From assembly GCF_006171285.1 (NCBI RefSeq), contig NZ_CP040889.1, positions 2,604,001 through 2,668,000 on the forward strand: a stretch of DNA of 64,000 nt. Reading direction: 5' to 3'. Numbering within the stretch: position 1 is the stretch's first letter; the number at the start of each line of letters is the position of its first letter. A program made the translations under genes and the position numbers. Source of the stretch: Leclercia adecarboxylata (GTDB lineage: Bacteria; Pseudomonadota; Gammaproteobacteria; Enterobacterales; Enterobacteriaceae). Shown here piece by piece: positions 1 to 10,312 of the stretch. The notes under the pieces were generated by a model, which made no database searches, had not been told where the DNA came from, and worked only from the letters and a program-made list of their open reading frames with translations.

Positions 1-97
1 CGAGACGTGTTGCAACGCTGGCAACAGAATAACCGCGATCAACAACCTGTTTGACTGCTTCAGTTTTAAACTCTTCGGGATAACGCTTACCGCTCAT
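1..97 (-). CDS. IS3-family transposase OrfA, N-terminal fragment
   Basis: The complement of 1-97 begins with ATG at 97 and encodes a typical OrfA start (MSGKRYPEEFKTEAVKQ...), the helix-turn-helix end of an IS3-family two-ORF transposase. It runs off the left edge, so only about 32 residues are visible. The sequence from 98 to roughly 165 upstream of it is probably the terminal region of the same element. Its exact end cannot be set because the other terminus is outside the window. It differs from the IS911 copy at 1878-3126. Confidence 0.8.
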   Translation of the reverse strand, partial: MSGKRYPEEFKTEAVKQVVDRGYSVASVATRL

Positions 98-231
98 GGG
101 CACCTCTCTTTAAGCCATCTTAAATGACTCTGAGGTGTCTGTTAAACCCGTGGCGATTCAATTAGTAGTTGCCTGACGTATGCAAAACCCTATCATTCTG
201 CTGATAACAAATCTCACTCCAGGTAATAAAG

Positions 232-3054
<2,823 letters not shown>

Positions 3055-3203
3055 TATGGCACCTGTGTTGTTCTGAGGTGAGCATATCACCTCTGTTCAG
3101 GTGGCCAAATTCAGTAAACCACTTCAGCTGGGTTGCTCAGTTCATAAGATAATAATACGACCATGGCTCCCGGTATGTTTTCAGGGAGCTTTTCGCAACC
3201 AAC

Positions 3204-3229
3204 AAAAAAGGCGCCCATCGGCGCCTTAG
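3204..3229 (-). terminator. Intrinsic terminator of symE
   Basis: On the minus strand, AAGGCGCC-GATG-GGCGCCTT forms a GC-rich hairpin followed by a run of T. It lies just downstream of the symE stop codon. Confidence 0.85.
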
Positions 3230-3241
3230 TCATTCAATCTT

Positions 3242-3577
3242 TTATTCAGCCTTTCGAAGCTGCCCCGATATCACCCCAACAAAGTCCATCACCTGTTTCT
3301 GCTTACTCGCGGACAGCTGGCTCACCTCGCGCATCAGCGTCTCAATCTCCGGTTCGGACTCCCGGGACGTCAGTATCATGCAGCCCTTCATCACCTTCAC
3401 GTCCACCTTCGTTCCGGTGCTGAATCCGGCTTCATTTAGCCACAGGCCTTTCATGATGAAGGCGGGTATGCGGGTGTAATCCCCATAGCGCGTCGCATAA
3501 CTTACGGTAAAAACGCGGTCGTCAGCGGCAAAGACTTCTGGTTGCAGTGATTCTGCAATACAATCGATATTAGTCAT
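3242..3577 (-). CDS. symE: SymE-family SOS-induced toxin
   Basis: A 111-aa protein matching SymE, an AbrB-fold protein repurposed as a toxin that condenses the nucleoid and lowers RNA and protein synthesis in E. coli. Family segments seen are VSYATRYGDYTRIPA, LKGLWLNEAGFSTGT, VDVKVMKGCMILT and a C-terminal KQKQVMDFVGVI. The start at 3577 agrees with E. coli SymE and removes 19 unsupported upstream residues. The control elements known from E. coli are also present: an antisense SymR-like RNA over the start codon and a LexA-like box upstream. The gene stands alone here, about 14 kb from mcrBC, rather than beside hsdS/mcrB as in K-12. Confidence 0.9.
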   Translation of the reverse strand: MTNIDCIAESLQPEVFAADDRVFTVSYATRYGDYTRIPAFIMKGLWLNEAGFSTGTKVDVKVMKGCMILTSRESEPEIETLMREVSQLSASKQKQVMDFVGVISGQLRKAE

Positions 3578-3650
3578 GGTTACTATTCTCTCTAAATAGT
3601 GATTGTGATGAGCGATACGGGCATGTTGGCGCATGCCCGTATTGCGTTAA
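3570..3650 (+). ncRNA. symR: SymR-type antisense RNA opposing symE
   Basis: The plus strand across the symE start resembles E. coli SymR, a ~77-nt antisense RNA that blocks symE translation. It runs from TAGTCATGG over the start codon through AGTGATTGTGATGAGCGAT and ends in a strong stem (ATACGGGCATG, loop, CATGCCCGTAT) at 3614-3641. The stem would act as its terminator. The exact ends are inferred by analogy with E. coli. Confidence 0.75.
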
Positions 3651-3656
3651 ATTAGC

Positions 3657-3672
3657 CTGTGAATCTAACCAG
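3657..3672 (-). promoter_or_regulatory. Candidate LexA box upstream of symE
   Basis: CTGTGAATCTAACCAG fits the minimal SOS pattern CTG-N10-CAG and lies about 80 bp upstream of the symE start. E. coli symE is LexA-repressed from a similar position. The centre is less AT-alternating than a consensus box, so affinity may be moderate. Confidence 0.6.
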
Positions 3673-3795
3673 TAAATATAAATAAGTCCAGATTAATATA
3701 AAACGTAATAAGCGTTATTCGGCTGTTTTCGAATGTCCATTAAATATATTAATTCGCTGTGATTTATAATTTGACGCATAAGGAAATGATAAGTT

Positions 3796-4173
3796 ATGAC
3801 CGGGAATATCGAACAACGTATCTATGCGCTTGCCAGACGTTATAACGGCGTGTACCTCATTAATAACGAGAAAAACCAACAATTACTCAATGCCAGTATA
3901 GACCTCGATACGGATATGTTGCTGGATGTCGACGAAGCTGAAGAACTTATGGAGGAATTTTTTAGAGAATTTGACGTTAATAGAGGGAGCTTTAATATAA
4001 AAAGCTATTATCCCGACGTGCCTTTTTCCTGGAATCCATTCAAGAAATCAGCCCATGTTCCTGTTCCCGATTTTACGATTAGCATGTTGATCGAATCAGC
4101 TAAAGCCGGGAAATGGTTGTTCGACGGCGTTGTTGCTCAAATCAGGGAACTATCCCGCAGTTTGGTGATCTGA
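3796..4173 (+). CDS. DUF1493-family small protein, last codon followed by IS sequence
   Basis: The first 110 residues match the DUF1493 family, small acidic proteins suggested to have an acyl-carrier-like fold. Typical segments are DTDMLLDVDEAEELMEEFF and YYPDVPFSWNPF. Function is unknown. The IS903-like element is inserted exactly between the last sense codon (GAC, 4123-4125) and the original TAA, which now lies at 5186-5188 after the duplicated target. The gene therefore gained about 15 IS-encoded residues (from GVVAQIRELS) but lost none. The ribosome-binding site is weak (AAGGA about 12 nt upstream). Confidence 0.75.
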   Translation: MTGNIEQRIYALARRYNGVYLINNEKNQQLLNASIDLDTDMLLDVDEAEELMEEFFREFDVNRGSFNIKSYYPDVPFSWNPFKKSAHVPVPDFTISMLIESAKAGKWLFDGVVAQIRELSRSLVI

Positions 4174-5176
4174 TCTCTTAGGTTCACCACCGGGAGCGCC
4201 AGATGGGCAAGTCCAAGCACAAGATCAGCAACTGGAAACAGTACAACCAAGCCTTGGTGCAACGTGGTTCGTTGACCGTCTGGATGGATGAGCAAGCCAT
4301 CCAGCAGTGGCATTGCCAGACCCATCATGGCCGCCGAGGGCGAGGCTTCCATTACAGCGACTCCGCCATTGAAACCGCGCTGATGCTCAAGGCGGTATTC
4401 AAGCTACCGCTGCGTGCCTTGGAAGGCTTCATCAACTCGCTGTTCCAGCTGATGAATGTGCCCTTACAGTCGCCGGACTACAGCTGTATCAGCAAGCGCG
4501 CCAAGACGGTCGAAATCAAGTACCGCCTACCGAGCCATGGCCCAGTAGCTCACCTGGTCATCGATGCCACCGGACTCAAGGTCTATGGCGAGGGCGAATG
4601 GAAAATTCGCAAGCACGGCAAGGAGAAACGCCGCGTCTGGCGCAAGCTTCACCTGGCCGTAGATGCGGCGACCCATGCCATCGTCGCAGCCGAAGTCAGC
4701 CTGGAAACGGTGGGCGATAACGAGGTGCTGCCCACGCTGCTCAACCCCTTGCGCCGCAAGATAGAACAAGTCAGCGCCGATGGTGCCTATGACACCAAAG
4801 CCTGTTATGCCCTACTACAAAAGAAGGGCGCCAAGGCCACCATACCGCCGAGAAAAAATGCGGCATTCTGGAAGACAGGCCATCCACGCAACGAGGCGGT
4901 TGCCGCGCTCAAGGCAGGAGAGCTGGAGCAATGGAAAAAGGACTCTGGCTATCATCAGCGCTCGATAGCTGAGACCGCCATGTATCGCTTCAAGCAGCTC
5001 ATCGGTCCGAAACTGAGTCTGCGGAGCTACAACGCCCAGGTGGGTGAGATCCTGGCTGGGGTAAAAGTCATGAACAAGGTCATAGGGCTTGGTATGCCCA
5101 TTCGGCAGGCCGTCAACTAAGCCCGCCCGGCGGGTTGGGGAGCGAGTATCCGACTTTGGATTTGATCAACAAGGCC
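4126..5176 (+). mobile_element. IS5-family (IS903-group-like) element, copy 1, intact
   Basis: A 1051-bp element with ends GGCGTTGTTGCTCAAATC on the left and, read inward, GGCCTTGTTGATCAAATC on the right. It is flanked by the 9-bp duplication TTGTTCGAC at 4117-4125 and 5177-5185, the size expected for the IS903 group. It carries one uninterrupted transposase gene. A second copy at 46793-47841 is nearly identical but lacks 2 bp. Confidence 0.95.
4203..5120 (+). CDS. IS5-family (IS903-like) transposase
   Basis: A 305-aa DDE transposase, similar in length and layout to the IS903 transposase. Family segments are ISNWKQYNQALVQRG at the start, the DDE region LVIDATGLKVYGEGEWK, VSADGAYDTKAC, and the YREK-like HQRSIAETAMYRFKQLIG near the C terminus. 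It is intact and likely the functional source for both copies in this window. Confidence 0.95.
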   Translation: MGKSKHKISNWKQYNQALVQRGSLTVWMDEQAIQQWHCQTHHGRRGRGFHYSDSAIETALMLKAVFKLPLRALEGFINSLFQLMNVPLQSPDYSCISKRAKTVEIKYRLPSHGPVAHLVIDATGLKVYGEGEWKIRKHGKEKRRVWRKLHLAVDAATHAIVAAEVSLETVGDNEVLPTLLNPLRRKIEQVSADGAYDTKACYALLQKKGAKATIPPRKNAAFWKTGHPRNEAVAALKAGELEQWKKDSGYHQRSIAETAMYRFKQLIGPKLSLRSYNAQVGEILAGVKVMNKVIGLGMPIRQAVN

Positions 5177-5226
5177 TTGTTCGACTAATCACAACCCAAA
5201 GGTACCGTGAAAGCGAAGGAGTTTTA

Positions 5227-5277
5227 TTGTTCCATAAACGGATTATAACTACCTCAAATGACCTGTTAATGGAACAA
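5227..5277. promoter_or_regulatory. Inverted repeat, candidate operator of the hipB-like gene
   Basis: TTGTTCCAT at 5227-5235 is mirrored by ATGGAACAA at 5269-5277. The second arm ends 11 nt before the ATG of the HTH gene at 5289, a placement expected for autorepression by a HipB-type antitoxin. Confidence 0.5.
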
Positions 5278-5288
5278 AGAGGCCTGTG

Positions 5289-5627
5289 ATGGCAAAACCC
5301 TCTACCCGAAATTATTCCCGCCATAGCCGCGACGCTGCACGACTGCTGGGGTTAATGCTTCGTACTGCGCGTATTGAACGTCAGCTCACGGTTGAAGGGC
5401 TTGCTGAACGTGCAGGCGTCTCAAGCGGGCTTGTTTATCGTGCTGAAGAAGGTGACATGGGGTGTGCAATTGGCGCGGTGTTCGAGCTGGCGACCATTTT
5501 AGGCGTTCCACTTTTTATCCCTGACCCGGCATCAATGGCATTACATACCGCAAATGCAGAGAAAACATTATCTCTGATGCCACGTTCAGTGCATCGCTTC
5601 AGGAAGGTGATAGATGATGATTTCTGA
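5289..5627 (+). CDS. HipB-like helix-turn-helix antitoxin
   Basis: A 112-aa XRE-type DNA-binding protein. The HTH is near residues 30-60 (RQLTVEGLAERAGVSSGLVYR), followed by a short C-terminal segment. HipB proteins neutralise HipA-type kinases and repress their own operon. ATG at 5289 is preferred over the overlapping GTG at 5286 because AGAGG lies at a normal distance. Its 3' end overlaps the start of a hipA remnant by 14 bp, the usual hipBA arrangement. With hipA broken, this antitoxin is probably an orphan. Confidence 0.75.
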   Translation: MAKPSTRNYSRHSRDAARLLGLMLRTARIERQLTVEGLAERAGVSSGLVYRAEEGDMGCAIGAVFELATILGVPLFIPDPASMALHTANAEKTLSLMPRSVHRFRKVIDDDF

Positions 5628-5980
5628 TAACAATTCTGACCGCGCCTATGTATGGATCTGGTTGCCTGGTGCAACGCAGCCGGTTGTTGCGGGGGTGCTT
5701 AACCGGGATGGTGACAGGTTTATATTTAACTACGGGCGCAGCTATCTGGAAAGGGAGGATGCGATCCCTGTCTATGAACCGGAACTCCCGCTGGTCCGGG
5801 GCGCGATTTTCACGGCACCGGGTCTGCAACAGGCGAGTGCATTACGTGATGCTGCCCCGGACGCCTGGGGCTGCGGATAGTCTTCGCCGCCCGCGTCGGG
5901 CACGGCCATTGAGTAACAAGGAACTGAAAGAATATGATTTTTTAGAACATCCGGGTGGAGCGGAACCGGGAATGAGTTAA
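5614..5980 (+). pseudogene. hipA remnant (toxin kinase, N-terminal part only)
   Basis: The frame from 5614 encodes the HipA N-terminal domain: AYVWIWLPGATQPVVAGVL, then YGRSYLERE and LRDAAPDAWG. It ends at TAG 5878-5880, where an intact HipA continues with a DAWGRR-type motif. Similarity resumes in another frame up to about 5980 (LSNKELKEYDFLEHPGGAEPGM). The kinase core with the ATP-binding and catalytic Asp regions is missing, so no toxin can be made. Confidence 0.7.
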
Positions 5981-6165
5981 TTGCACCTGAAAAAGCGCTT
6001 TAACTGGATAATGTCTTTTTTAAGGTGCATTCTCCTCTTCGGCTCGCCAATCTAACACTCACTTTATAACCAGAATTAGCGCTAAAAAAGGCCAGTATTC
6101 ACCAGCCTTATCAGAACCTAAATATAAGATGACTCTAAAATTTTACTTGCATGTGGTATTCCATA

Positions 6166-6432
6166 TCATCTTACCTTTTTGAAGATAAAAATGATCAAAG
6201 GAACGCACACAGCAAATCCCAGAGAAGACGCTAATGCAGAGTCATTATGGTTTTGAAGAAGTGTTTTCACGAGCCAGGCACATTGCGAGGACCTTAAATC
6301 CCCTCCCTGGCTCATGGTTTCAGAAAAGTTAACAGCGAAGACCAGATCGTAATAAAAGACGACAAGGTAGTACACCGCGCAGATCAGCAGGATGCTGACC
6401 CATCTGAACCAAAATTTTTTATTCATTATCAT
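6166..6432 (-). CDS. Small membrane protein, orphan immunity-like paralogue
   Basis: An 88-aa protein with a hydrophobic segment near residues 10-32 and another at the C terminus (LGFAVCVPLIIFIFKKVR). The C-terminal end is shared with the neighbour at 6583-6858 (FVICVPLILLIFKKVR). Its start (ATG 6430-6432, or the next ATG at 6426) overlaps the stop of an effector-tail remnant. The two copies look like inner-membrane immunity proteins for a T6SS effector; that role is inferred from position only. Confidence 0.6.
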   Translation of the reverse strand: MIMNKKFWFRWVSILLICAVYYLVVFYYDLVFAVNFSETMSQGGDLRSSQCAWLVKTLLQNHNDSALASSLGFAVCVPLIIFIFKKVR

Positions 6433-6545
6433 AAGTACTACCTAATGAGCCACCTACTGCCCCGCCTGAATAGGGTGAAGCTGAACCCACAACAGCAGAA
6501 GCATTAGCAGTTGCTTGTTGAGGCTGCACACTTGCGCGATCGATG
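6421..6545 (-). pseudogene. C-terminal remnant of a second PAAR effector
   Basis: Read on the minus strand, this stretch encodes QATANASAVVGSASPYSGG, then GSLGSTYDNE and stop. That matches the last residues of the intact effector at 6842-7981 (SPYSGGTVGGVLGGSYDNDK). No start codon or upstream domain is present. It marks a former effector whose body was lost while its immunity gene stayed. Confidence 0.65.
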
Positions 6546-6582
6546 GTGACTCTATAATTTTACTTTCATGCGATATCCCACA

Positions 6583-6858
6583 TCATCTTACCTTTTTAAA
6601 AATAAGCAGAATGAGGGGTACGCAAATCACAAACCCGTAAATCGCTGCATTAAAAACTATATCCGTAGCTTGCAGGATAGAATCAACAGAAGCATGGTAT
6701 TCATTCAATGGCACTGGATTAGAAAAGCGCATACTTTCCCTTTCACTAAAAGCAGAAAATGAGAATGTAGCCAGCGCCAACCCGATAAAGTAGCAAAGCG
6801 ATACGAGGCAAATTCCGCCCCATCGGAGCACAGTTTTAGTTCTACTTGTCATTGTCAT
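6583..6858 (-). CDS. Small membrane protein, probable cognate immunity protein
   Basis: A 91-aa protein with two hydrophobic segments, about residues 12-32 (WGGICLVSLCYFIGLALATF) and the C terminus (FVICVPLILLIFKKVR). It starts inside the 3' end of the PAAR effector gene (17-bp overlap), and AGGTGG sits before the ATG at 6858. A tightly coupled small membrane protein right after a T6SS effector is the usual place for immunity to a periplasm-acting toxin. The family is unnamed and the role is inferred. Confidence 0.65.
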   Translation of the reverse strand: MTMTSRTKTVLRWGGICLVSLCYFIGLALATFSFSAFSERESMRFSNPVPLNEYHASVDSILQATDIVFNAAIYGFVICVPLILLIFKKVR

Positions 6859-7981
6859 AGGATCCACCTAATACGCCGCCCACTGTACCGCCTGAATAGG
6901 GAGATAATGAATCTCCTGCAGCTGCACCATCCGCAACGATATGCTGAAATTTACCACCGGGATTTTCCTGGAAAGGTTGCAAGTTTCCTGAATTTGGATA
7001 TTGCTCTTTGAATGCATTCGTCATTTCAACGACAAGCATTGATGACATATCACTACCCCTAGCGGCGAGGAATTTTTGCAGAGAGACCGGAACGGTGAAG
7101 TCTTCTTCGGCTTCGACAGAAAGTTGTGTAGTCATTGACGTGTAGCCGTGTTCGAATACTGCCGAACCAGCAAATTTAATGCCTGCAACTGAATGAGTGG
7201 TGCAGTTACTACCAGTCACATCATACCCGTTAATAGTACGGCCTCTTCTTCGGGTCGTTTCAGGCATATTTGCCGTTTGGATAGCTGGCTTGCCGTTGTT
7301 CCACAGGTTTTCAAAAAACTGTCTTGTCCTCACCGGATCTGCGTCGTTTATGCGAAATACACGGGCACCCATTTGATACAATTCACCACGATAATAAACC
7401 CTTGCGTCTTCATCCTGCAGGAAGTTAAGAATACCATCCCCGGTAAACCCTCCAGGATCGGTTCTTCCGTAACGCCCGTATGTGTAGAGAGATATATTGT
7501 TATTCTCATGCACCGAAACAAAAGCGTGACCTGCATTTTTGGTTTCAGTCCAGATATACACGCCGTTCAACAGCGCGTTATCTTCTGGCTTGCAAGTGCC
7601 AGCAAAATGATTTTGCTTATTCATCGTTTGAGCATGCTGTTCCGGTTCAACAGATATATCAGCCCATGAAGGAGAATTAACTTCAACTGTGGCTGGAGCA
7701 ATCAGGAAGTTTGTTCCGGCAGGGCAACCGCAGGCAACAGGGGAACCATCTACGGCAACTTCTATCCCCATATTAGACTGTCTTACATCACCTGCTGCTA
7801 TGACTCCAGGTTCTCCACATTTGGGGCAGGGGGAAGTTTTGTCGCCGATATAGAGTTGTAGTTTTCCCATCACTGAAAACCCGGTTCGGCTTGCGTAACA
7901 CGTTGCGCCCGTCGACGTTTTATCACCATCAAGGCCAGCGTTTTTATCATGAACAATACAGCCTCTATTTACCGTTATCAT
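6842..7981 (-). CDS. PAAR-domain T6SS effector with papain-like/NlpC-type C-terminal domain
   Basis: A 379-aa protein. Residues 1-96 are a PAAR-like spike tip (GDKTSPCPKCGEPG, GDVRQSNMG, DGSPVACGCPAGTNFLIAP), the domain that caps VgrG in the type VI secretion machine. Residues about 140-290 hold GHAFVSVHENN (His152), LYTYGRYG and, later, SNCTTHSVAG (Cys260). His before Cys is the order seen in permuted NlpC/P60 or papain-like hydrolases, so it may cut peptidoglycan peptides or a lipid/amide bond. The C terminus is Gly/Ser-rich. No VgrG or other T6SS gene is in the window. It is preceded by a small coupled reading frame and followed by a candidate immunity gene. Confidence 0.75.
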   Translation of the reverse strand: MITVNRGCIVHDKNAGLDGDKTSTGATCYASRTGFSVMGKLQLYIGDKTSPCPKCGEPGVIAAGDVRQSNMGIEVAVDGSPVACGCPAGTNFLIAPATVEVNSPSWADISVEPEQHAQTMNKQNHFAGTCKPEDNALLNGVYIWTETKNAGHAFVSVHENNNISLYTYGRYGRTDPGGFTGDGILNFLQDEDARVYYRGELYQMGARVFRINDADPVRTRQFFENLWNNGKPAIQTANMPETTRRRGRTINGYDVTGSNCTTHSVAGIKFAGSAVFEHGYTSMTTQLSVEAEEDFTVPVSLQKFLAARGSDMSSMLVVEMTNAFKEQYPNSGNLQPFQENPGGKFQHIVADGAAAGDSLSPYSGGTVGGVLGGSYDNDK

Positions 7982-8142
7982 CGCAGAGCTCCTTTATTTC
8001 CTGCGATGAGGTCGAAAGCATTTATTTGAGCGCAAAGAGGTCTGAATTTTTCGCTCGTAATTGTAAGAGAGGCGATGGTGAAAGGAGTCAGGTCAAATCC
8101 AACCAGCATATTGGAAGAAAGTTTATCGATATATTGCTGCAT
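7978..8142 (-). CDS. Small protein translationally coupled to the PAAR effector
   Basis: A 54-aa reading frame (begins MQQYIDKLSSNMLVGFDL, ends NAFDLIAGNKGALR). AGAGGG sits 4 nt before its ATG at 8140-8142, and its TGA overlaps the effector ATG as ATGA. The strong ribosome-binding site and the coupling argue that it is translated. No family recognised. It could be a short adaptor or leader for the effector, or a remnant of a larger chaperone gene. Confidence 0.5.
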   Translation of the reverse strand: MQQYIDKLSSNMLVGFDLTPFTIASLTITSEKFRPLCAQINAFDLIAGNKGALR

Positions 8143-8267
8143 AAGTCCCTCTGCGTATTGTTAATGTTATCCTGATGGTCATTTTACAATCATTAACCAT
8201 AAGAACAATACGCATTAAACTTAAGTGAAAATGTATCAGGCAGTTCTCGTCATTCAAGAAATATATA

Positions 8268-8960
8268 TTACCCAGGTAAGATATATGTACTGTCCCCCAT
8301 CGCCCCCCTGATTATAGGAATCGGCGTCAGCAAATGCTGATACATCAATTCCCCCGCCTTATCCGCATCCCGCGCCAGCACCGCGTCCATCAGCTTCTGA
8401 TGCTCCACATGCTTCTCTTCTAACATCGCCACCGACAGCACCGTCTTCCGCAACCACACATACCGATACCTTGCCGCCAGATCGAACAATCTTTCCCGCA
8501 TCTGCATCAAATACTGCGATCCACACCCCGCCACAATGGCGGTATGAAACGCCTGATGCCGCTGGTCCCACTCGTCCAGCATGGTCTCGCTGGCGTCGCG
8601 GGATTCCAGCTTGTTCAGCAGATGCATGCGGGCCAGGAGGTCGGCTTCCCACTCTTCGCCGCCGCGTTCGATGGCGAGGCGGACCAGCATCGCCTCCATG
8701 TTGGCGCGCGCGTCAAAGATATCGAGCAGCTCCTGTTCGGACATCGGCGCCACCCGGTAGCCTTTCTGGTTGATGACCGTGACCAGCCCTTCGGCAACCA
8801 GCTGCGACAGCGCTTCACGCAGCGGGCCGACGCCCAGCTCATAGCGGGAGGTCAGCAGGCTCATGCGCAGCTTCTCATCCGGCTGATAAACGCCGCGGAT
8901 AATGTCGTTTTTCAGCCAGCGGTATCCGTCTATGGCCGTCGCCTGGGAAATGATGGTCAT
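8268..8960 (-). CDS. csiR: CsiR/GlaR, GntR-family repressor of glutarate/GABA catabolism
   Basis: A 230-aa FadR-type GntR regulator. The winged HTH is near residues 10-75 (DIIRGVYQPDEKLRMSLLTS, LGVGPLREALSQLVAEGLV), followed by an all-helical ligand domain (FCD) with metal-binding His residues (HRHQAFHTAIV-like region near 118). In E. coli it represses glaH-lhgO-gabDT and is relieved by glutarate. It is the last gene of the minus-strand block, 45 bp after gabT, where E. coli has gabP in between. Confidence 0.9.
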   Translation of the reverse strand: MTIISQATAIDGYRWLKNDIIRGVYQPDEKLRMSLLTSRYELGVGPLREALSQLVAEGLVTVINQKGYRVAPMSEQELLDIFDARANMEAMLVRLAIERGGEEWEADLLARMHLLNKLESRDASETMLDEWDQRHQAFHTAIVAGCGSQYLMQMRERLFDLAARYRYVWLRKTVLSVAMLEEKHVEHQKLMDAVLARDADKAGELMYQHLLTPIPIIRGAMGDSTYILPG

Positions 8961-8975
8961 GGTCCTGCTCCTTAA

Positions 8976-8999
8976 AAACTGCCCGGCTTACACCGGGCG
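8976..8999. repeat. Short REP-like hairpin between gabT and csiR
   Basis: GCCCGG-CTTACA-CCGGGC forms a small perfect stem in the 45-bp gap where gabP would be expected. It may attenuate transcription into csiR. It resembles a half REP element. Confidence 0.5.
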
Positions 9000-9005
9000 T
9001 AAAAT

Positions 9006-10289
9006 CTAACCCTGCTTCGCCTCGTCAAAACACGCGGCGATGATCGCCAGCCCCTGCTGAAGCTGCGCCTCTTCCACGGTCAGCGGCACCAGGATGCGCA
9101 GCACGTTGTAGTATGGGCCGCAGGAGAGCAGGATCAACCCTTTATCCCGCGCCCGGGCGACAATCTGCGCCGTCAGGGCAGCGTTCGGTTTATTGTGGTC
9201 GCCGTCTTCAAACAGCTCGATGGCGATCATCGCCCCCAGGCCGCGCACGTCGCCGATCTCAGAGTGTTTTTCGGCGATAGCCAGCAGTCCCTCGCGCAGG
9301 GTGTTGCCCAGCTTATTGGCTTTGCCCAGCAGATCTTCCTGCTCGAACACCTTCATCACCGCCAGCGCGGCGGCACAGGCGATGGGGCTCCCGGCGTAGG
9401 TACCGCCCAGCCCGCCCGGGGCGATGGCGTCCATCACGTCGGCGCGTCCGGTGACGCCCGCCAGCGGGAAGCCGCCGGCAATGGATTTAGCGAAGGTGGT
9501 GATATCCGCCGCCACGCCCATCTGCTCCATAGCGAAGAAGGTCCCGGTCCGGCCCGCGCCGCTCTGCACTTCGTCGGCGATCAGCATAATGCCGTGCTCG
9601 TCGCATAGATCGCGCAGGCGTTGCATAAAGGCAGGGGAGGCGGCATAGAATCCGCCTTCACCCTGCACGGGTTCGATCACGATGGCGGCGATATCTTCTG
9701 GCGCGGCATCGTTTTTAAAGATGCGGTGGATGCTGGCGATGGCGTCGTCATCGCTCACGCCGTGCAGGGCGCACGGATAGAGCGCGCGATAGACGTGGCC
9801 CGGCATCAGCCCCATGCCCGCTGAGTAAGGGTTCACTTTCCCGGTCAGCGAGAGGGTGTAGTGGGTGCGGCCGTGATAGGCCCCGGTAAAGGCGATGGTG
9901 CCGTTGCGCTTCGTGGCGGCGCGGGCAATTTTCACCGCGTTCTCCACCGCTTCGGAGCCGGTGGTCACCAGCAGGGTTTTTTTCGGGAAATCGCCCGGCA
10001 CTTTCTGGTTCAGGGTTTCGCAAAGCTCCAGATAGGGCTCGTAGGCCAGCACCTGGAAGCAGGTATGCGTCAGCTTTTTCAGCTGCTCTTCCACGGCGCT
10101 GACCACCTCCGGGTGCAAGTGCCCGGTGTTCAGCACCGCGATGCCGCCGGCGAAATCAAGATATTCACGGCCTTCAACGTCCCACACCCGGCTGTTCTCG
10201 GCGCGGGCGGCAAAAATCGGGTGGATCTGGCCCACGCCGCGGGGAATGGCATTGCTACGACGCTGCATTAACTCTTTATTGCTGCTCAT
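9006..10289 (-). CDS. gabT: 4-aminobutyrate/5-aminovalerate aminotransferase GabT
   Basis: A class III, PLP-dependent aminotransferase of 427 aa (E. coli GabT is 426). It moves the amino group of GABA or 5-aminovalerate to 2-oxoglutarate, giving succinate or glutarate semialdehyde. Visible signatures are TTGSEAVENAVKIARAAT, the PLP Asp in LIADEVQSGAGRTG, and the Schiff-base Lys in TFAKSIAGGFPLAGV. I chose ATG at 10289, which has AGGAGAT in front; the longer frame adds 13 residues without family support. It follows gabD closely in the glaH-lhgO-gabD-gabT-csiR order. Confidence 0.96.
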   Translation of the reverse strand: MSSNKELMQRRSNAIPRGVGQIHPIFAARAENSRVWDVEGREYLDFAGGIAVLNTGHLHPEVVSAVEEQLKKLTHTCFQVLAYEPYLELCETLNQKVPGDFPKKTLLVTTGSEAVENAVKIARAATKRNGTIAFTGAYHGRTHYTLSLTGKVNPYSAGMGLMPGHVYRALYPCALHGVSDDDAIASIHRIFKNDAAPEDIAAIVIEPVQGEGGFYAASPAFMQRLRDLCDEHGIMLIADEVQSGAGRTGTFFAMEQMGVAADITTFAKSIAGGFPLAGVTGRADVMDAIAPGGLGGTYAGSPIACAAALAVMKVFEQEDLLGKANKLGNTLREGLLAIAEKHSEIGDVRGLGAMIAIELFEDGDHNKPNAALTAQIVARARDKGLILLSCGPYYNVLRILVPLTVEEAQLQQGLAIIAACFDEAKQG

Positions 10290-10312
10290 TGAAATCTCCT
10301 GAATCACATAAG

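Larger units (their letters stand above)
6121..6905 (-). repeat. Diverged tandem duplication of effector tail plus immunity gene
   Basis: Two units follow each other: about 6129-6545 and 6547-6905. Each holds, on the minus strand, the end of a PAAR effector frame (SPYSGGxVGGxLGxxYDN), a small overlapping membrane-protein gene ending in IFKKVR, and a shared downstream stretch (GACTCTA-AATTTTACTT...CATCTTACCTTTTT). The sequences have diverged clearly, so the duplication is old. Confidence 0.7.

Noticed and set aside
7891..8175. Plus-strand 94-codon frame upstream of the PAAR effector
   Set aside because: It overlaps the effector start and the coupled small frame, and has no ribosome-binding site or family features.
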